A DNA stretch of 64,000 nt from Cryptomeria japonica. Its lineage: Eukaryota > Streptophyta > Pinopsida > Cupressales > Cupressaceae. Shown here in pieces: positions 11,335 to 23,336 of the stretch. The stretch is from positions 230,632,896 through 230,696,895 of the forward strand of contig NC_081406.1 of the NCBI RefSeq assembly GCF_030272615.1, given 5' to 3'. Under the pieces are notes generated by a model. It saw only the letters and a program-made list of their open reading frames with translations. It was not told the origin of the DNA and did not search any database. A program made the translations under genes and the position numbers. How positions within the stretch are numbered: position 1 is the first letter of the stretch; each line of letters starts with the position of its first letter.

Positions 11335-12085
11335 TGTTGAACCCAAGGTAGGACTGAGAGGGGGGGGATCAATATACAAGAAAATTAATGCAACACATAT
11401 CCAACACATGAATGCCAAGATTTATATATGGAAAATCCAAACAAGGAAAAACCACAATGAGCACTTGCCCACAAAATATATCCACTATGTATATCAAATT
11501 ATAATGAAAAGAGCTCATTGCTCTGGAATTGCAAACCAAGGCTAACTACTCTTGGGGAAAGATATATAAATGACTTGCAAACCTAACGCTAACCATAATA
11601 GGGAAAGATACAAGAATGATTTGAAAGGAAGGATCTCCTAATCATGAAGTTGTCATTGAACTTTGCATCAAGCAACCAACATAAACATACACAACTTAGA
11701 CCTCATATATCAAAACTCTCATACTTCTTCCACAATCTCAAACAACTTGCATATCATTCAAACACAACTCTCCTTCTCTTCTCTTCATTGGATTTCGTTG
11801 ACTATCTTCACATCACATACTTCCTCTCGCTTTGTCTTTTTCACACACTCACCAGATCAACCACATACATTCTTTATATACAAGATAGATCATCAAACTT
11901 GAATCAAGTCGGATTGAACCAAAATACACCTTCTGAACCAAAAACACACACATTGATCCACTTCAGGAGAAAGAGGGGACCAAAAAATATCTCTAAGACA
12001 AATCCATCGATCTGCAATCACCAAAACATAATCTTCAACATACCAACACGCAGCGTATCTATATAGACAATTAACGGGCCAAAAA
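11335..12085 (-). repeat. 3' LTR of D, part 1
   Basis: It matches 37195-37970, starting TGTTGAA and including the GAGAGGGGGGG block and the TGGAAAATCCAAACAAGGAAAAACC block. It stops at GGGCCAAAAA, where element C begins. Frames on either strand here are LTR shadows, not genes. Confidence 0.85.
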
Positions 12086-12747
12086 TGTTAGTGTAGGTTT
12101 TTTATTTTCCTTATGTTAGGGGGTATTTTTTTTTTTCCTCCACATATATTATTTAAGCTTTCTTAGGTTATTAGGAGTGGTTTATATGAGGAAACGTGGT
12201 GAAATACTTCAACTACATGTGTAACTCTCCACCTCACATGGGTAGTTGAGTTACACACCCTCTTTTCACTTGTTGTGCCACCTCTCATAACCACTATTTT
12301 TTCATTTCCTAAGTGGGTTATGGGGTAGTTGGGTTTCTCACCCTCTTTCGGCTTTATGTGCCACCTCTTATAACTCCTTTTTTGTTTGCATTTAAGGAGG
12401 TTATTCCACATGTTTTGGTATTTACCAAGTAGGTAAAAACCTCCCACCTTTTATGGGGTAGTAGGTAAAACCTCCCACTTTTTATGGAGGTGGGAGTTAA
12501 TGCACCTCTTGGATGTATATGCTTTTATTTTTCTATATAATAAGTATTATACTCTCACCTTCACTAGTTCAGTGCTAGCTCGGTGAAAATCTTCTCCAAA
12601 ATTCTCTTTTGTCTCTATTTTTCTCTCATGTCAGATTTATCTTCAATCAGCTATTTTGATCTTCGATCATCTGTTGCTTGGAGTTGCATATGATCTATGA
12701 CTGACATCAGATCCTGGCTCGGTTCTCAGTTCTCATAGAATCTAACA
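12086..12747 (+). repeat. 5' LTR of C
   Basis: 662 bp, TGTTAG...TCTAACA, matching 19173-19833 along its whole length with scattered mismatches and small indels. Confidence 0.9.
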
Positions 12748-12762
12748 TGTTATCAGAGTCGT
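12748..12762 (+). promoter_or_regulatory. Primer binding site of C
   Basis: TGTTATCAGAGTCGT follows the LTR end directly and is a variant of the initiator-Met complement TGGTATCAGAGC. Confidence 0.75.
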
Positions 12763-13682
12763 GTTGTCTGGTATAGCTCATTATTTTATTTATTTATTTG
12801 AGAGATTTGAGACTATTAGATAGCTAATATTTTTCTTAAAAACCAAATATGCTCTTCTCTTGCATTCTTGTGTGACCTGGAGAATCATAATAGTTTAAAG
12901 GAAAATAAGCTTCTAGTTAAATATGGTTTTATATATGTGTTCTTGTGAGATCTAGGTGATTGTAGTTTTTTGGTAATTTCCAGATTGTCCAGAAGGCTTG
13001 AGAAAGTCAAAAGTGACTTTTGTTTCACCAAAATCAGAGTTTGGAGGACATAGTAAAAAAACCAGAGTGAAATATTTTTATTGGAGCTATTTTCATTTTG
13101 GCTTTAATGTTATAACTTCTTCTCATTATCAAGGAAAATGATATCTGGGTTTTCTTTCTAGCATCAAACAAATTCTGGGTTTTTCATTTTGTTCTCAAAA
13201 AATTAATAGTTTTTTGCAGAAATCGAGTTTGAACAAGGCATGAGCCATTTTTCTAGCAAGCAAATTCATCAACCTCTCTTAAAAGTTGAATAACTTTTGC
13301 CTTGGGTGTCGGATTTTTGCAAACGAGTACCTGATGGAAAGTCGCAAATAAGAAATTTCCATTATTGCAAGTCTCATTGAAATATTCTTCCTTTTTTCAT
13401 CAGATATTGAAAGGTATTGAGATTCATTGAGCATCTATAAGGCTAATTTTTAAAAAATCTTGTATCAAAATTATTTGTATTGAAAAGTTCTATTTTTGGG
13501 CATTGGAGCCTTAAAAGCATTGTAATCTGATAAAAGGCGTTGTAAACACACTAATTATAAAGTGCCAACCTTGTAATATTTGAGGGGGGGGGGGTGATTT
13601 TTGAGACTAGTGGAAAGGGGGGTGTTTCGTGTCTTCTTTCTTTCACTCTTCTTGATTCTTTGCAATCTTATTTTCTATTATC
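12763..13682 (+). other. Untranslated leader of C
   Basis: About 0.9 kb without a gene between primer site and gag ATG. The phrase AAGTGACTTTTGTTTCACC near 13010 has a counterpart in the leader of element L near 41825, supporting kinship of C and L. Confidence 0.65.
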
Positions 13683-15660
13683 ATGGATGCATCTAGAGTT
13701 CCCCTTTTAACACCATATAATTATTTTGAGTGGAAATCTAAGATGATAATATTAAAGAGAGGAAAATCTAAAGCATAATGGTTAGTGTATAAACCAAATA
13801 AAACAAAAAATAATGCATTCAAATACAAAAATAAACCATTCTACCTTAGCTTCTACTCTTCCTCCAATTGAGCTTGATGAACTAGAGGAACCCTTGTTGC
13901 TCTACTTTATTTTCTCCTTTGATGGTGGATTGTGGATTTCTCTCCACTACACAAGAAGATTGGATTTGGATTAGACTTGAATGATGATGATGGATAAGAG
14001 GGATTTGACTTAGATGAGGGAATATTTGGGCATTATGATGATATCATGGATGATTTTGGATCTCAAATGGACAACATAAGATTAGATGAAAAGTGGACGA
14101 TTTGTGAGGAGAGGAAACTCCAATTTATAGATTGGAGGAGGCCAAAATGGAGGGCCAAGATTGATTTGAAATGGAGGAGAGGATTGAGAGGACAAGGTGT
14201 GGGATTCAAGAGATATTCCATAAAGGCATTTCTTGTCTTCACACCTCTCAAGGTACATGGGGAAGAGCTCCTCAAGTACCTTGGCGGAATAAAAAGGAAT
14301 TTAAAATTCCTTGGGAGAGGACAAGGGAATTAAAAATTCTCAAAATAAGAGGATGTGTGGGAAGACTAAATGAGAAAAGGAATTAAAAAGTCCTTGGGAA
14401 GAGGATGCATGGGGAGATTCAAATAATTTGAATTTGTTTGAAAGGATCAAGTTGATTAGGGATGTGCAAATGATTAAGGAGATTGATTAGGTGGCTTAAT
14501 GAGGGATTATAGTGCAAGTTATAAAGTTAGGAGGATGTGACATGAGGAGAGAGAATGAGTGGAGGAATATAAAATTGGAGAATAATGATAAGTATGATTA
14601 AGTAAGAATTAATTAGGCTAAATGAAGATTATAGAAAGTGATTTGTAGGAATCACCTAGTTAGGTAAATTAATTGAAATTAATTAACTAAGTGGGATTTA
14701 GAAGAAATAATGATTGAGATGGCTTTACAAGAACGGATAAATAATTAATTTATTGATAAATTAATTATTGGGCTATAGTGACAAAATTAATTAAATTTTA
14801 AGAGGAATAAGGATAAACATAATTAAATAAATTATGTAGAAAGACTTAAATTAATTAAATATTAATTTAATTAATTTTAGGTGTCTACAAATATATCTAA
14901 AAAGACATGGATATCATCATGTTACTATGGGGCTTGAAACCGAACCTCGAGATGCTGCAGAAAAGATTAAATGGTTTAATAAATGTGATGAAGCTTTCGG
15001 TACTCTATGTATGTCAGTCTCTCCTGACCATCTTTTTCACATTGAATCTGTCACTACACCAAATGCAGTGTGGACAACTTTGGAAAATCTCTTTGGTAAG
15101 AAGGATGAGCTAAGAGGTCATCAGTTGGAGAATGAACTCATAGGGTTGAATCCAACCAATTTTGACACTATACAAAACTTCTTCACAAAACTTAAGTCTT
15201 GAGATTACAACTGGAATAATGTGGAACAAAGAAAGATGATAAGTAATTGATCTGGAATATTATTTCTAAGCTTGGTCCAAACTATTCAGTGTTTTTTTCT
15301 ACATTCTATGCTACAAAATGTGCCCTAGGTACCACATTCAAAATGCCTTTTCTAGATGTATTTGCTATAGAACTTGCTAGGGAGCAAGACAAATTGGTTC
15401 AAATGGGTAAAATAAAACCCTCTAAGTCACACATCTTAGCCGTAAATCAAGGCACAAAAGAACATAAAGGATCTAGTAAGTAAGATAAGAAACAAAAGAA
15501 CCAAGGAGAGAAGAAGAAAGATAAGAAAATCTGCTACTTCAAAAGAAAATAATAAAACCTCTTCAAGTGTTCTTATTGTAAGAGGCATGGTCATGATGAA
15601 CATAAGTGTTTAAAGAAACAAATTGATCACCTTTCACATCTTCTTGAAAAGAATAATATC
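13683..15660 (+). pseudogene. gag of C, split by an insertion
   Basis: The ATG at 13683 starts a copia gag N-terminus (LLTPYNYFEWKSKMIIL). After about 25 residues it is broken by foreign DNA (about 13766-14894) and resumes at about 14900 with VTMGLETEP and a UBN2-like stretch. A CCHC knuckle CSYCKRHGHDEHKC lies at 15568-15609. In-frame stops and frameshifts occur at about 15201, 15481 and 15550. It would have formed the particle shell and nucleocapsid. Confidence 0.8.
13766..14894. mobile_element. Unidentified 1.1-kb insertion in gag of C
   Basis: This block separates two parts of one gag. Its right end, AATTTTAGGTGTCTACA, resembles the end of a gypsy LTR and the last 300 bases are rich in AATTAATT. 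The similar phrase ATCTAAA occurs near both junctions, possibly a target duplication. The open frames inside it are in different frames with no known domain, so I do not call a gene. Confidence 0.5.
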
Positions 15661-16810
15661 AAGGTGTCTGAATCAATCAAACAAAGCTCATTAGAAGGAT
15701 CTTCAAAGGACACATATAAGAGTAAGGGGAAAGGAAAGGGTAAGGCCCTACTTGTTGTTGCTTCACAACCCAATTCTTGGATAATTGACTTGGGTGCTTT
15801 GCACCACATGGCTTCTTCAAAAGATTATTTCACATATTTAGATCTAGGTTCTATGCTTACCATACTAATGGGTGATGACACTCTTGTTAAAGTGCACGGG
15901 AGAGGGTCTGTTGATGTGGGCGAATGAACATTTTAAGATGTACTTTGTGTTCTATCTTTATCAACTAATCTCCTATCTATTTATCAAATCACTTGCACTG
16001 GTTCTGACAAGAGAGTTGAGTTCACACCAGATATAGTGGTAATTAGTGATATGCATAATGGTTCTACTATTGTTGTGGGAAAAGTAGATCACCATTCTAT
16101 ATTATATCAAATTATCACTTTGTTCCTGACTCTCCTTCAACAATTTTAGTCACTCATGTAGATGAGGTGAGTTGTTTGTGGCATCAACGGTTTCGCCATT
16201 TGAACCACTATTACTTGCAATAACTTTGTCAACAGGACATGGTTTTAGGGTTGCCTTCTATTCAATTTTCTGATGGAGTTTGCTACGGATGCATTCTTGG
16301 CAAGCATCCTAAAGAAAAGTATGATAAAGGAAAAGCATGGAGAGCTACACAACTATTGGAGTTGGTACACAATGACTTGGCAGGACCATTTCCACAACCA
16401 TCTTTCAGTAGGGCTAGATATGTCTTGACATTTATTGATGACTTTTCCAAATATACATGGGTTTAATTTCTCAAACAAAAGTCTGAAGTCTTTGATAATT
16501 TTCTAGATTTCAAAGCTTTTGCAGAGAAACAATCTGGGAAGTTCATCAAGATTCTATGCATAGATAATGGGGGTGAATATGTTAGCAATCAATTTGAACA
16601 ATTTTGTGCTTCAGAAGGTATCAACATGAAACACAATTCCATACACTCCTCAGTAGAATGGTGTTGCATAACACAAGAACAGGTCCTTGAAGGAGATTGG
16701 CCAATTGCATGATTCACTCCAAGTCTTTGGCACCTTAGTATTGGGCAGAGGCCGTCAACTATGCATGTTACATCTAGAAACAAGCTCCTCACAATGCTAT
16801 AAAGGGGGTA
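15661..16810 (+). pseudogene. Protease and integrase of C (broken)
   Basis: Protease is marked by WIIDLGALHHM (about 15776), where the catalytic DSG is DLG. A GAG-pre-integrase finger follows (LWHQRFRHLNH near 16180 and CYGC near 16283). The integrase core has NDLAGP (first Asp), then CIDNGGEY (second Asp, near 16560). The Glu region PYTPQ-NGVA lies in another frame after a frameshift near 16638. Stops occur at 15925, 16224 and 16464. Not functional. Confidence 0.8.
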
Positions 16811-17341
16811 ACCTTTTAAAACTTTGACCAGTTGGAAACCTACAGTTTAGCACTTCAGAGGTTTGGTTCTCTTGCATGGGCCCACATTCCAATAGAGAAA
16901 CACAAGGCTATGGATCCGCAAAGAAAGCCTTATATGTTTGTTGGGTATCTTGATGATGTCAAAGGGTATATAATTCTCCATCCCTCTACTCATGATTTGT
17001 TCATTGAGAGGAGTGTTTATTTTGAGGAGAGTTCTTCTAGTTCTTCTCATACCACTTCTCCATCCACTATCACATTGGAGACATTGCATCATGATGACAG
17101 TACTTCAGAGGATATTGATCCTCCTAATCTTGATGAGGAATCTTTTTCCTTCACTTATAATGGCGCTATTGATGATGATGATTTACATTCTTCTTATAGT
17201 CATCATTCAGACGTTGACGATTCTCCCCCAGACTCTCCAACCTTAGTGTCTCTTTGGGCTTGACAAACATTTGAGTCAGCAAGAGATTGGCTTGGTGATC
17301 CATCAGATACTAGAAGAACAAGGTCATAATTTCAGCAGGCT

Positions 17342-17538
17342 CCACATCTCTTCATTGCTTCAGCTTGTGATCCATAATCTTTTCGAGAAGCTTAAAGTGT
17401 TCCCAAGTGGGATGTTGCAATGCAAGAAGAGTTTAATTCATCCACATCTCTTCATTGCTTTTGCTTCTGATCCATAGTCTTTTCAAGAAGCTTCAAGTGT
17501 TCCCGAGTGGGATGTTGCAATGCAAGAAGAGTTTAATT
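17342..17538 (+). repeat. Tandem duplication of about 100 bp in pol of C
   Basis: Two adjacent near-identical units, 17342-17441 and 17446-17538, each running from CATCTCTTCATTGCTT to AGAAGAGTTTAATT. They lie just before the RT domain and differ by a few bases. Confidence 0.85.
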
Positions 17539-18975
17539 TCTTGGAAAGGAATCACACATGGGATTTAGTTCCTCTTCCTAAGGGAAGGAAACTTGTTCGA
17601 TGAAAGTGGATCTAGTGAACAAAATTTGCATCAGAAGGGTCTGTTGATAAGTATAAAGATCACTTGGTAGAAAAAGTTTTTTCCCAAGTTCTAGGGGTTG
17701 ATTACTCTGATAATTTTTCTCCAGTTGCTACTATGAATTCCATCTGACTTGTCCTTTCTATAGTTGCAGCCCATCATTGGGAAGTTCATCAGATGGATGT
17801 GAAGATTGCATTTATTCATGGTGACCTTCAATAGGAAATCTACATGGAGAAACCATAGGGGTTTGTTCAGAATCCTTCCCTTGTGTGTGGACTTTGGAAG
17901 TCTCTCTATGGCCTCAAACAAACTCCTCGAGATTGGTATGCCAAGATGGACTCATTCCTTTTGAGAGTTGGTTTCACTCGATGCCATTTTGATCCAAACA
18001 TCTACATTCTACAACAAAATGCTATTCTCACATTTTTGGTTCTCTATGTTGATGACTTGTTGATCATAGGGAGTCACTCATCCACCATCAAGGTAGTGAA
18101 AAATGCTTTACATGATAGATTTCTAATGTTAGACTTGGGTCTTTTGCATTACTTTTTGCATATTTAGATCACTTAGTCATCTTTAGGTATCTTCCTTGGA
18201 CAACCCAAGTATGCACTTGATATTCTCTCTAGATTTCACATGGTTGATTGTAAGCCTACACCTACTCCATTTTTATCAGGGGTCAAACTTGAGGCTAAGT
18301 TCTCTTCACCCTTGGTTGATGACACTTTATACAAACAACTTTTTGGAAGTCTCATCTACTTGACTCATATGAGACCCAACATTTTTTTGTTGTGGGCATG
18401 GTCTCTAAATTCATGTAGGAGCCACATGAGTTGCATTGGAAAGCAACTAAGAGGATTCTCCACTACATTCAGGGCACTGACAATTATAGAATTGATTATG
18501 CAACAGACGTGGATATTGACTTGGTTGGATATATAGATTCAGATTGGGCAAGTGATTCTCACGGTTGCAAGTCTACTTCAGGGTATTTATTTTAACCTGG
18601 TTCTGGTTCAGTTTGTTGGTTGAGCAAGAAGCATTCTGCAATTTCTCTTTCATCAATAGAGGTTGAGTATTGAGGGATAGTTAATGCCACCATTGAGGCT
18701 ATTTGGCTTTAGAATATTGTCATTGAGTTTGGTATTCCAATCAGAATGTCTACCATCATATTTTATGATAATAAGAGTGCTATACAGATCCTAAGAAATC
18801 CAATTCATCACCAGTAGATGAAACACATTGAGATACATATGCACTACATAAGAAAGTTGATTCAGGAAGACATCATTGATCTTAAGTATTGTTCTACATC
18901 GGAGCAGACTGTGGACATCTTTACCAAACCCTTCACCAAAAGCAAGTTTCTTCATTTGTGAGCTTTGCTTGGGAT
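17494..18975 (+). pseudogene. Reverse transcriptase and RNase H of C (decayed)
   Basis: RT starts with FLERNHTWDLVPLP and shows MDVKIAF, GLWKSLYGLKQTPRDWY and an intact catalytic YVDD at about 18047. RNase H follows with YIDSDWASD, KSTSGY, SLSSIEVEY and FYDNKSAI, ending at KPFTKSKFLHL. Stops (e.g. 17833, 17858, 18165, 18594, 18676, 18710) and a frameshift near 18400 break it. The order RT after integrase is diagnostic of Ty1/copia. Confidence 0.85.
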
Positions 18976-19160
18976 GCAAAAGGTGTTTACTTCAGGAGGG
19001 GCTTCTTAGTCCTTCATTATTTCTCTATCTATTTTTTTTTTTGGGGGGGGGGATATTCCTCTTATAGTGGGCTTCTTCTTTTAGGGGGGATATCTATGTA
19101 CATGGGTACCTAACATGGCTTAATTTTTTGGGACCCATATTTTCCCCCACCTAGGCTACA

Positions 19161-19172
19161 CTTAAGGGGGGG
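19161..19172 (+). promoter_or_regulatory. Polypurine tract of C
   Basis: CTTAAGGGGGGG directly precedes the 3' LTR. The same 12 bases precede the 3' LTR of L at 43511-43522. Confidence 0.9.
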
Positions 19173-19833
19173 TGTTAGTGTAGGTTTTCTATTTTCCTTA
19201 TGTTAGGGGGTATTTATTTTTTTCCTAAACATATATTATATAAGATTGCTTAGGTTATTAAGAGTGGTTTATATGAGAACACATGGAAAAAAAAAATTAG
19301 CTACATGTGTAACTCTCTACCTCACATGGGTAGTTGAGTTTCACACCCTCTTTTGGCTTGTTGTGCCACCTCTCATAACCACTATTTTTTGATTTCCTAA
19401 GTGGGTTATGGGGTACAGGGGTTTCTCACCCTCTTTCATCTTTATGTACCACATCTTATAACTCCTTTTTTGTTTTCATGTAGGGAGGTTATACCACATG
19501 TTTTGGCATTTACCAAGTAGGCAAAAACCTCCCCCCTTTATGGGGTGTAGGTAAAACCTCCCACTTTTTATGGAGGTGGGAGTTAATGCATCTCTTGGAT
19601 GTATATGCTTTTATTTTTCTATATAAAAAGCATTATACTCTCACCTTCACTAGTTTAGTGATAGATCGGTGAGATTCTTCTCCAAAATTATCTTATGTCT
19701 CTATTTTTCTCTCATATCAGATTTATCTTCAATCAACTATTGTGATCTTTGATCATCTATTGCTTGGAGTTGCATATGATCTACGACCAACATCAGATCC
19801 TGGCTTGGTTCTTGCTTCTTGCAAAATCTAACA
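19173..19833 (+). repeat. 3' LTR of C
   Basis: 661 bp, TGTTAGTGTAGG to AATCTAACA, the partner of 12086-12747. Confidence 0.9.
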
Positions 19834-20215
19834 AAAACACATTCTCCAATGTAAATAATATTTATCCAATTCTCCACATGCTTCAGTGAGACTCATAACA
19901 CATCAAATCACCTTCCACAAATCATATCCGGGCCAAAAGATAGGATTAACATAGAATATCACAACTAGGTATGAAATATACCACATCTAGAGAACACAAA
20001 TATATTTATGGACTACAAAACTAACACATCCATAATACCAAAATCATAACCAAAGAGGATAACTATATCAAACAACATCAACAACACTTTCTAGACCCGA
20101 ACATTTCCAAAACAATTGCAAAGCCAACACAATAAGAAATCTATACACCGTAGACTTTCTAGACCAATAACTATCTAGAACAACAAGTTTGACATTAATG
20201 ACCACCACAACAACA
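19834..20215 (-). repeat. 3' LTR of D, part 2
   Basis: It resumes the D LTR after element C: ACACATTCTCCAA onward matches 37975-38353, through AAAGATAGGATTAACATAGA. On the minus strand it is the U3 end, starting TGTTGTTGTGG. Confidence 0.85.
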
Positions 20216-20589
20216 CATACTTCCAATATATCCCACTTTGTCAATGATGACAACACTTGAACAATCTAAACACTTGACCAGTCTACAAAATAATACTACT
20301 CTATCAGAAATAACTACATTTTCTTTCTCTCTTTCTCCCAAACTAATCTTTCTCTCCAAAATTATTTTTCTCTCCCAACTGCTCTCTCTCCACCTTTTAG
20401 ATCAAGTAAAAAGGTCATAGAACCAATAAAAACTCCATTTCTCCCCTTGAGAGCAGCCACAACATCAATTCAGGAAAACAAATAGGCATGAAAGCTCCCC
20501 CTAGAAAGATGCAACTCCATAATGCACCTAGCTAGAAGGAGGGGAAATAACCCCAAGCTTCTCCTAAAGAAACTCAAATGTATCCTTTG
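20216..20589 (-). promoter_or_regulatory. 3' untranslated region and polypurine tracts of D
   Basis: The minus strand has GACAAAGTGGGATATATTGG next to the LTR, and a cleaner CTAGGGGGAG tract at about 20486-20500. The rest is T/C-rich with no gene. Confidence 0.6.
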
Positions 20590-22190
20590 CCAATGCCTTA
20601 GTGAAAATATTTCCAACTTGTTCTTTTTGTAGAAATATATTCCAATCGAACTTTCTTCTCAACAACCGTCTCCCTTAAGTAGTGATATCTGATTGAAATT
20701 TGTTTTGTTTTAGAATGAATAACCATATTTTTTGAAAGGTTTATTTCACTTGCATTGTCACACATAATAGGAATTGCTTCATCATATGTTACCTTCATAT
20801 CTAAATAAGAGTTTTTCTCATCCACATTAATTGAGTATAACAAGATACTACTGCAATATATTCTACTTTAGTAGTAGATAGAGAAACTAAATCTTGTTTC
20901 TTATTGAACCAAGAGACCAATCTATCTGCTGAAAAGAAAGCATTATCACTAGTACTCTTTTGGTCATCAACACTTCTAGCTCGATTTGCATTTATATATG
21001 ATTTTAACACATGAAATCTCCATCCTTTTTTATACTAGAGTCCAAAATCTATAATTTCTTTCAAATATGTAAAAATTATTTTTACAACTTACTCATGTGT
21101 TACCTTCAAATTTTCTTGAAACCTAGCCACCAAACAAACATCCTACATGACATCTAGTCTAGACACAGTCAAATTTAACAATCCACTGGAATCATTGATT
21201 TGTACATCTTCTGATTAACCTCCAAAGACTCACCACCTTTTCTTAGCCTGCATCTAATGGTTAAAGGAGTTGTAACTGGTTTACAATAATCAAAACCAAA
21301 TTTGTTCAACATTTGCTTCTCATACTTGCTTTGAGAGATAAAAAATCCATTTTCAGATTGAATAACTTGTAATCCAAGAAATAAAGATAGCTCACCAATC
21401 ATTAACATTTCAAATTATTTCTACATCAATTTAGCAAACTCTTTACATAAGTTGTCATTTCCTTCAAATAATATGTCATTGACATAAATTATAACAATAA
21501 ATAACTTATCTCCATCAATTTTGAAATAAATATTATTGTCACTCACACCTTTTTTGAAATTCTGTCGTAGCAAATACTTGTTTAATCTTGCATACCAGGC
21601 CCTAGGTACCCGTTTGAGTCAATACAATGCTTTCTTCAGTTGCACACCATATCCAGAACTTATGTCAGTCTGAACCCATTTGGTTTCTTAATGTATACTT
21701 CTTCTTTTAGATATCCATTTAAAAATATTGACTTGACATCCATCTAATAAAATCTTAAGTTCTTGTAAGCAAAAAATTTAATAAACATACATATAAATTC
21801 CATCCTTGTTATAGGAGAAAAAAATTCTTCAAAATATATGTCTTCCACCTGAGAATATCCTTTACATACTAGTCTTGATTTATTCCTTGTGACCTATCCT
21901 TGCTCATTTAGTTTGTTCTTCAATACTCATTTTGTTCCTATCACATTCTTGTCCACCGGTCTAGGTGCTAGCTCCTAGGTCATGTTCTTTTGAATCTAAT
22001 TTAGTTCTTCTTCCATTTATTTTATCCAACTTCCATTTTTACTTGCTTCCTCATAAGTATTTGGCTCAATCATCGATAGAAAACAGTAGTTGGCTTGTTC
22101 TTGTGCTTTTGCAATCTTCCTTCTTGTATAAAAACCTTTTGTCTTGTCTCCAATTATTCAATTTTCTAAATGATGCTTCTAAACATAATT
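20590..22190 (-). pseudogene. Reverse transcriptase and RNase H of D
   Basis: From 22080 down: an RT start (EASKNGSWIK, then a KNVIGTK-type motif), NEQG-VTRNKSRLVCKGYSQ, MDVKSIFLNGYLKEEVYIKKP and the catalytic box. The box reads YVND instead of YVDD (AAT at 21480-21478), which should abolish catalysis. RNase H at 21010-20600 has NRARSVDDQKST, VSLSTTKVEYIA, CDNASEINLSKN and RYHYLRE. Several TAG/TAA stops and frameshifts break the frame. Confidence 0.85.
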
Positions 22191-23336
22191 AGTGGGAACT
22201 TTTGCTAAGTCTTCAACTTCTTCTTCTTCTTCATTTGTTTCCTTCTCCTTGTTCTCTATCAGATCACTTGTCTTCTCTATAATTACTGGAACAATCTCAA
22301 CATTATGTGTTAGAAAACATTTGCTTTCTCTTTTATCCTTGATGTAGTATACATTTCCACCTATTCTAAGCCTTTTTACAACCTTTTTTACAAGTCTTCT
22401 CTTTTTTATCACACATCTGATACTATTGAACAAAACTTCATAGCCTTTTCAAAACATCTAAAAAACACTTAACAAACTATGTCTTAATCCTTCAACATAA
22501 TAAACATCATCAATTGTATCCTTACCATCAATAGAAACACTTCCGATACCTCAAAAAGTTGCACCATCTTCTCTAACAAATTTTACTGATCCATCATCAT
22601 ATCTCATGAGATTAATAAAAATGTCTTTGTCACCATTCATATGATTTGAGCATTTAGAGTCAATGATCCATGTATTTGGTTCTATCTTAGCATGCAATGC
22701 AATCTTGACTGATTTCTTTTCTTTCGGTTTCTCCGATGCATTCTTGTTTTCTTCAATAGCCAGAAAAAAAGATTCTTCATTTGATTCATCATCAATTTCA
22801 TCTTCAGATGTATGCTCCTCTATAGAACATAAGCCCTTTTTCTCTCTTCTATTAAAGTTGGGTTTCCTAGTTCTATTTTTCTTCTAATCATCATTCGGTC
22901 TCTTATAGTCTTCCTTGTAAGTGTAGTCAAAAGCATAATGTCCAATTCTACCACAAGAAAAAGATTTCAGAGGTAACTTACCCTTGTAATTTCCAGTGCC
23001 TTGCTGCAATCTTGTCACAATGTTTGCTTTAGCTTCATCCATGTCTCCACTGCATTCTGAATTATCATGTCTTGAAACATTCAATCTGCTTTTTTTTTTT
23101 ATCTCTTTTCTCTTCCTTCAATTCAAAGATTTCTAAGGTCATTAAGGTATTAGTAAGCTGATCAATGGCATACTTCTCAAATAATTGCTTTCTTGTATGG
23201 CACACATTCTTATTTTGTAGGATTTCAACAGGGTCAACAATATCTTTTGAACAACATCACTTTTATCCAAATGTCCACCGACAAATCTAATGCCATCAAC
23301 AAGCTCAATCACTCTATGTATATAATTCTCAACACC
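22191..23336 (-). pseudogene. gag C-terminus and protease remnant of D; integrase deleted
   Basis: From 23336: the gag continues with VENYIHRV and then a degenerate knuckle CGRIGHYAFDY near 22960. A protease/GAG-pre-integrase segment follows (MNGDKDIFINL, VYYVEGLRHSLLS at 22640-22480). After about CFLTHN (22315) the frame jumps to an acidic linker (ENKEKETNEEEEE) that normally follows integrase. The zinc-finger and DDE parts of integrase are absent. Confidence 0.75.

Larger units (their letters stand above)
12086..19833 (+). mobile_element. Element C: copia retrotransposon, 7.7 kb, inserted in the 3' LTR of D
   Basis: It has two 0.66-kb LTRs (TGTTAGTGTAGG...TCTAACA), a primer site, gag, protease, integrase, RT, RNase H and a polypurine tract, all on the plus strand. 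Flanks are A-rich: AAAAA on the left and AAAAC on the right, compared with an uninterrupted CCAAAACACATT in the other D LTR, which fits a target duplication in an A run. It lacks the multiple polypurine tracts and the poly-C LTR block of the other copia elements, so it belongs to a different copia lineage. Confidence 0.9.

Noticed and set aside
12163..12447. Antisense open frame of 94 codons in the 5' LTR of C
   Set aside because: It lies wholly within an LTR, on the opposite strand, and is not kept open in the partner LTR.
14046..14386. Three overlapping open frames of 70-95 codons on both strands
   Set aside because: They lie in an insertion of unknown type, share no domain and overlap each other in different frames; they are probably chance.
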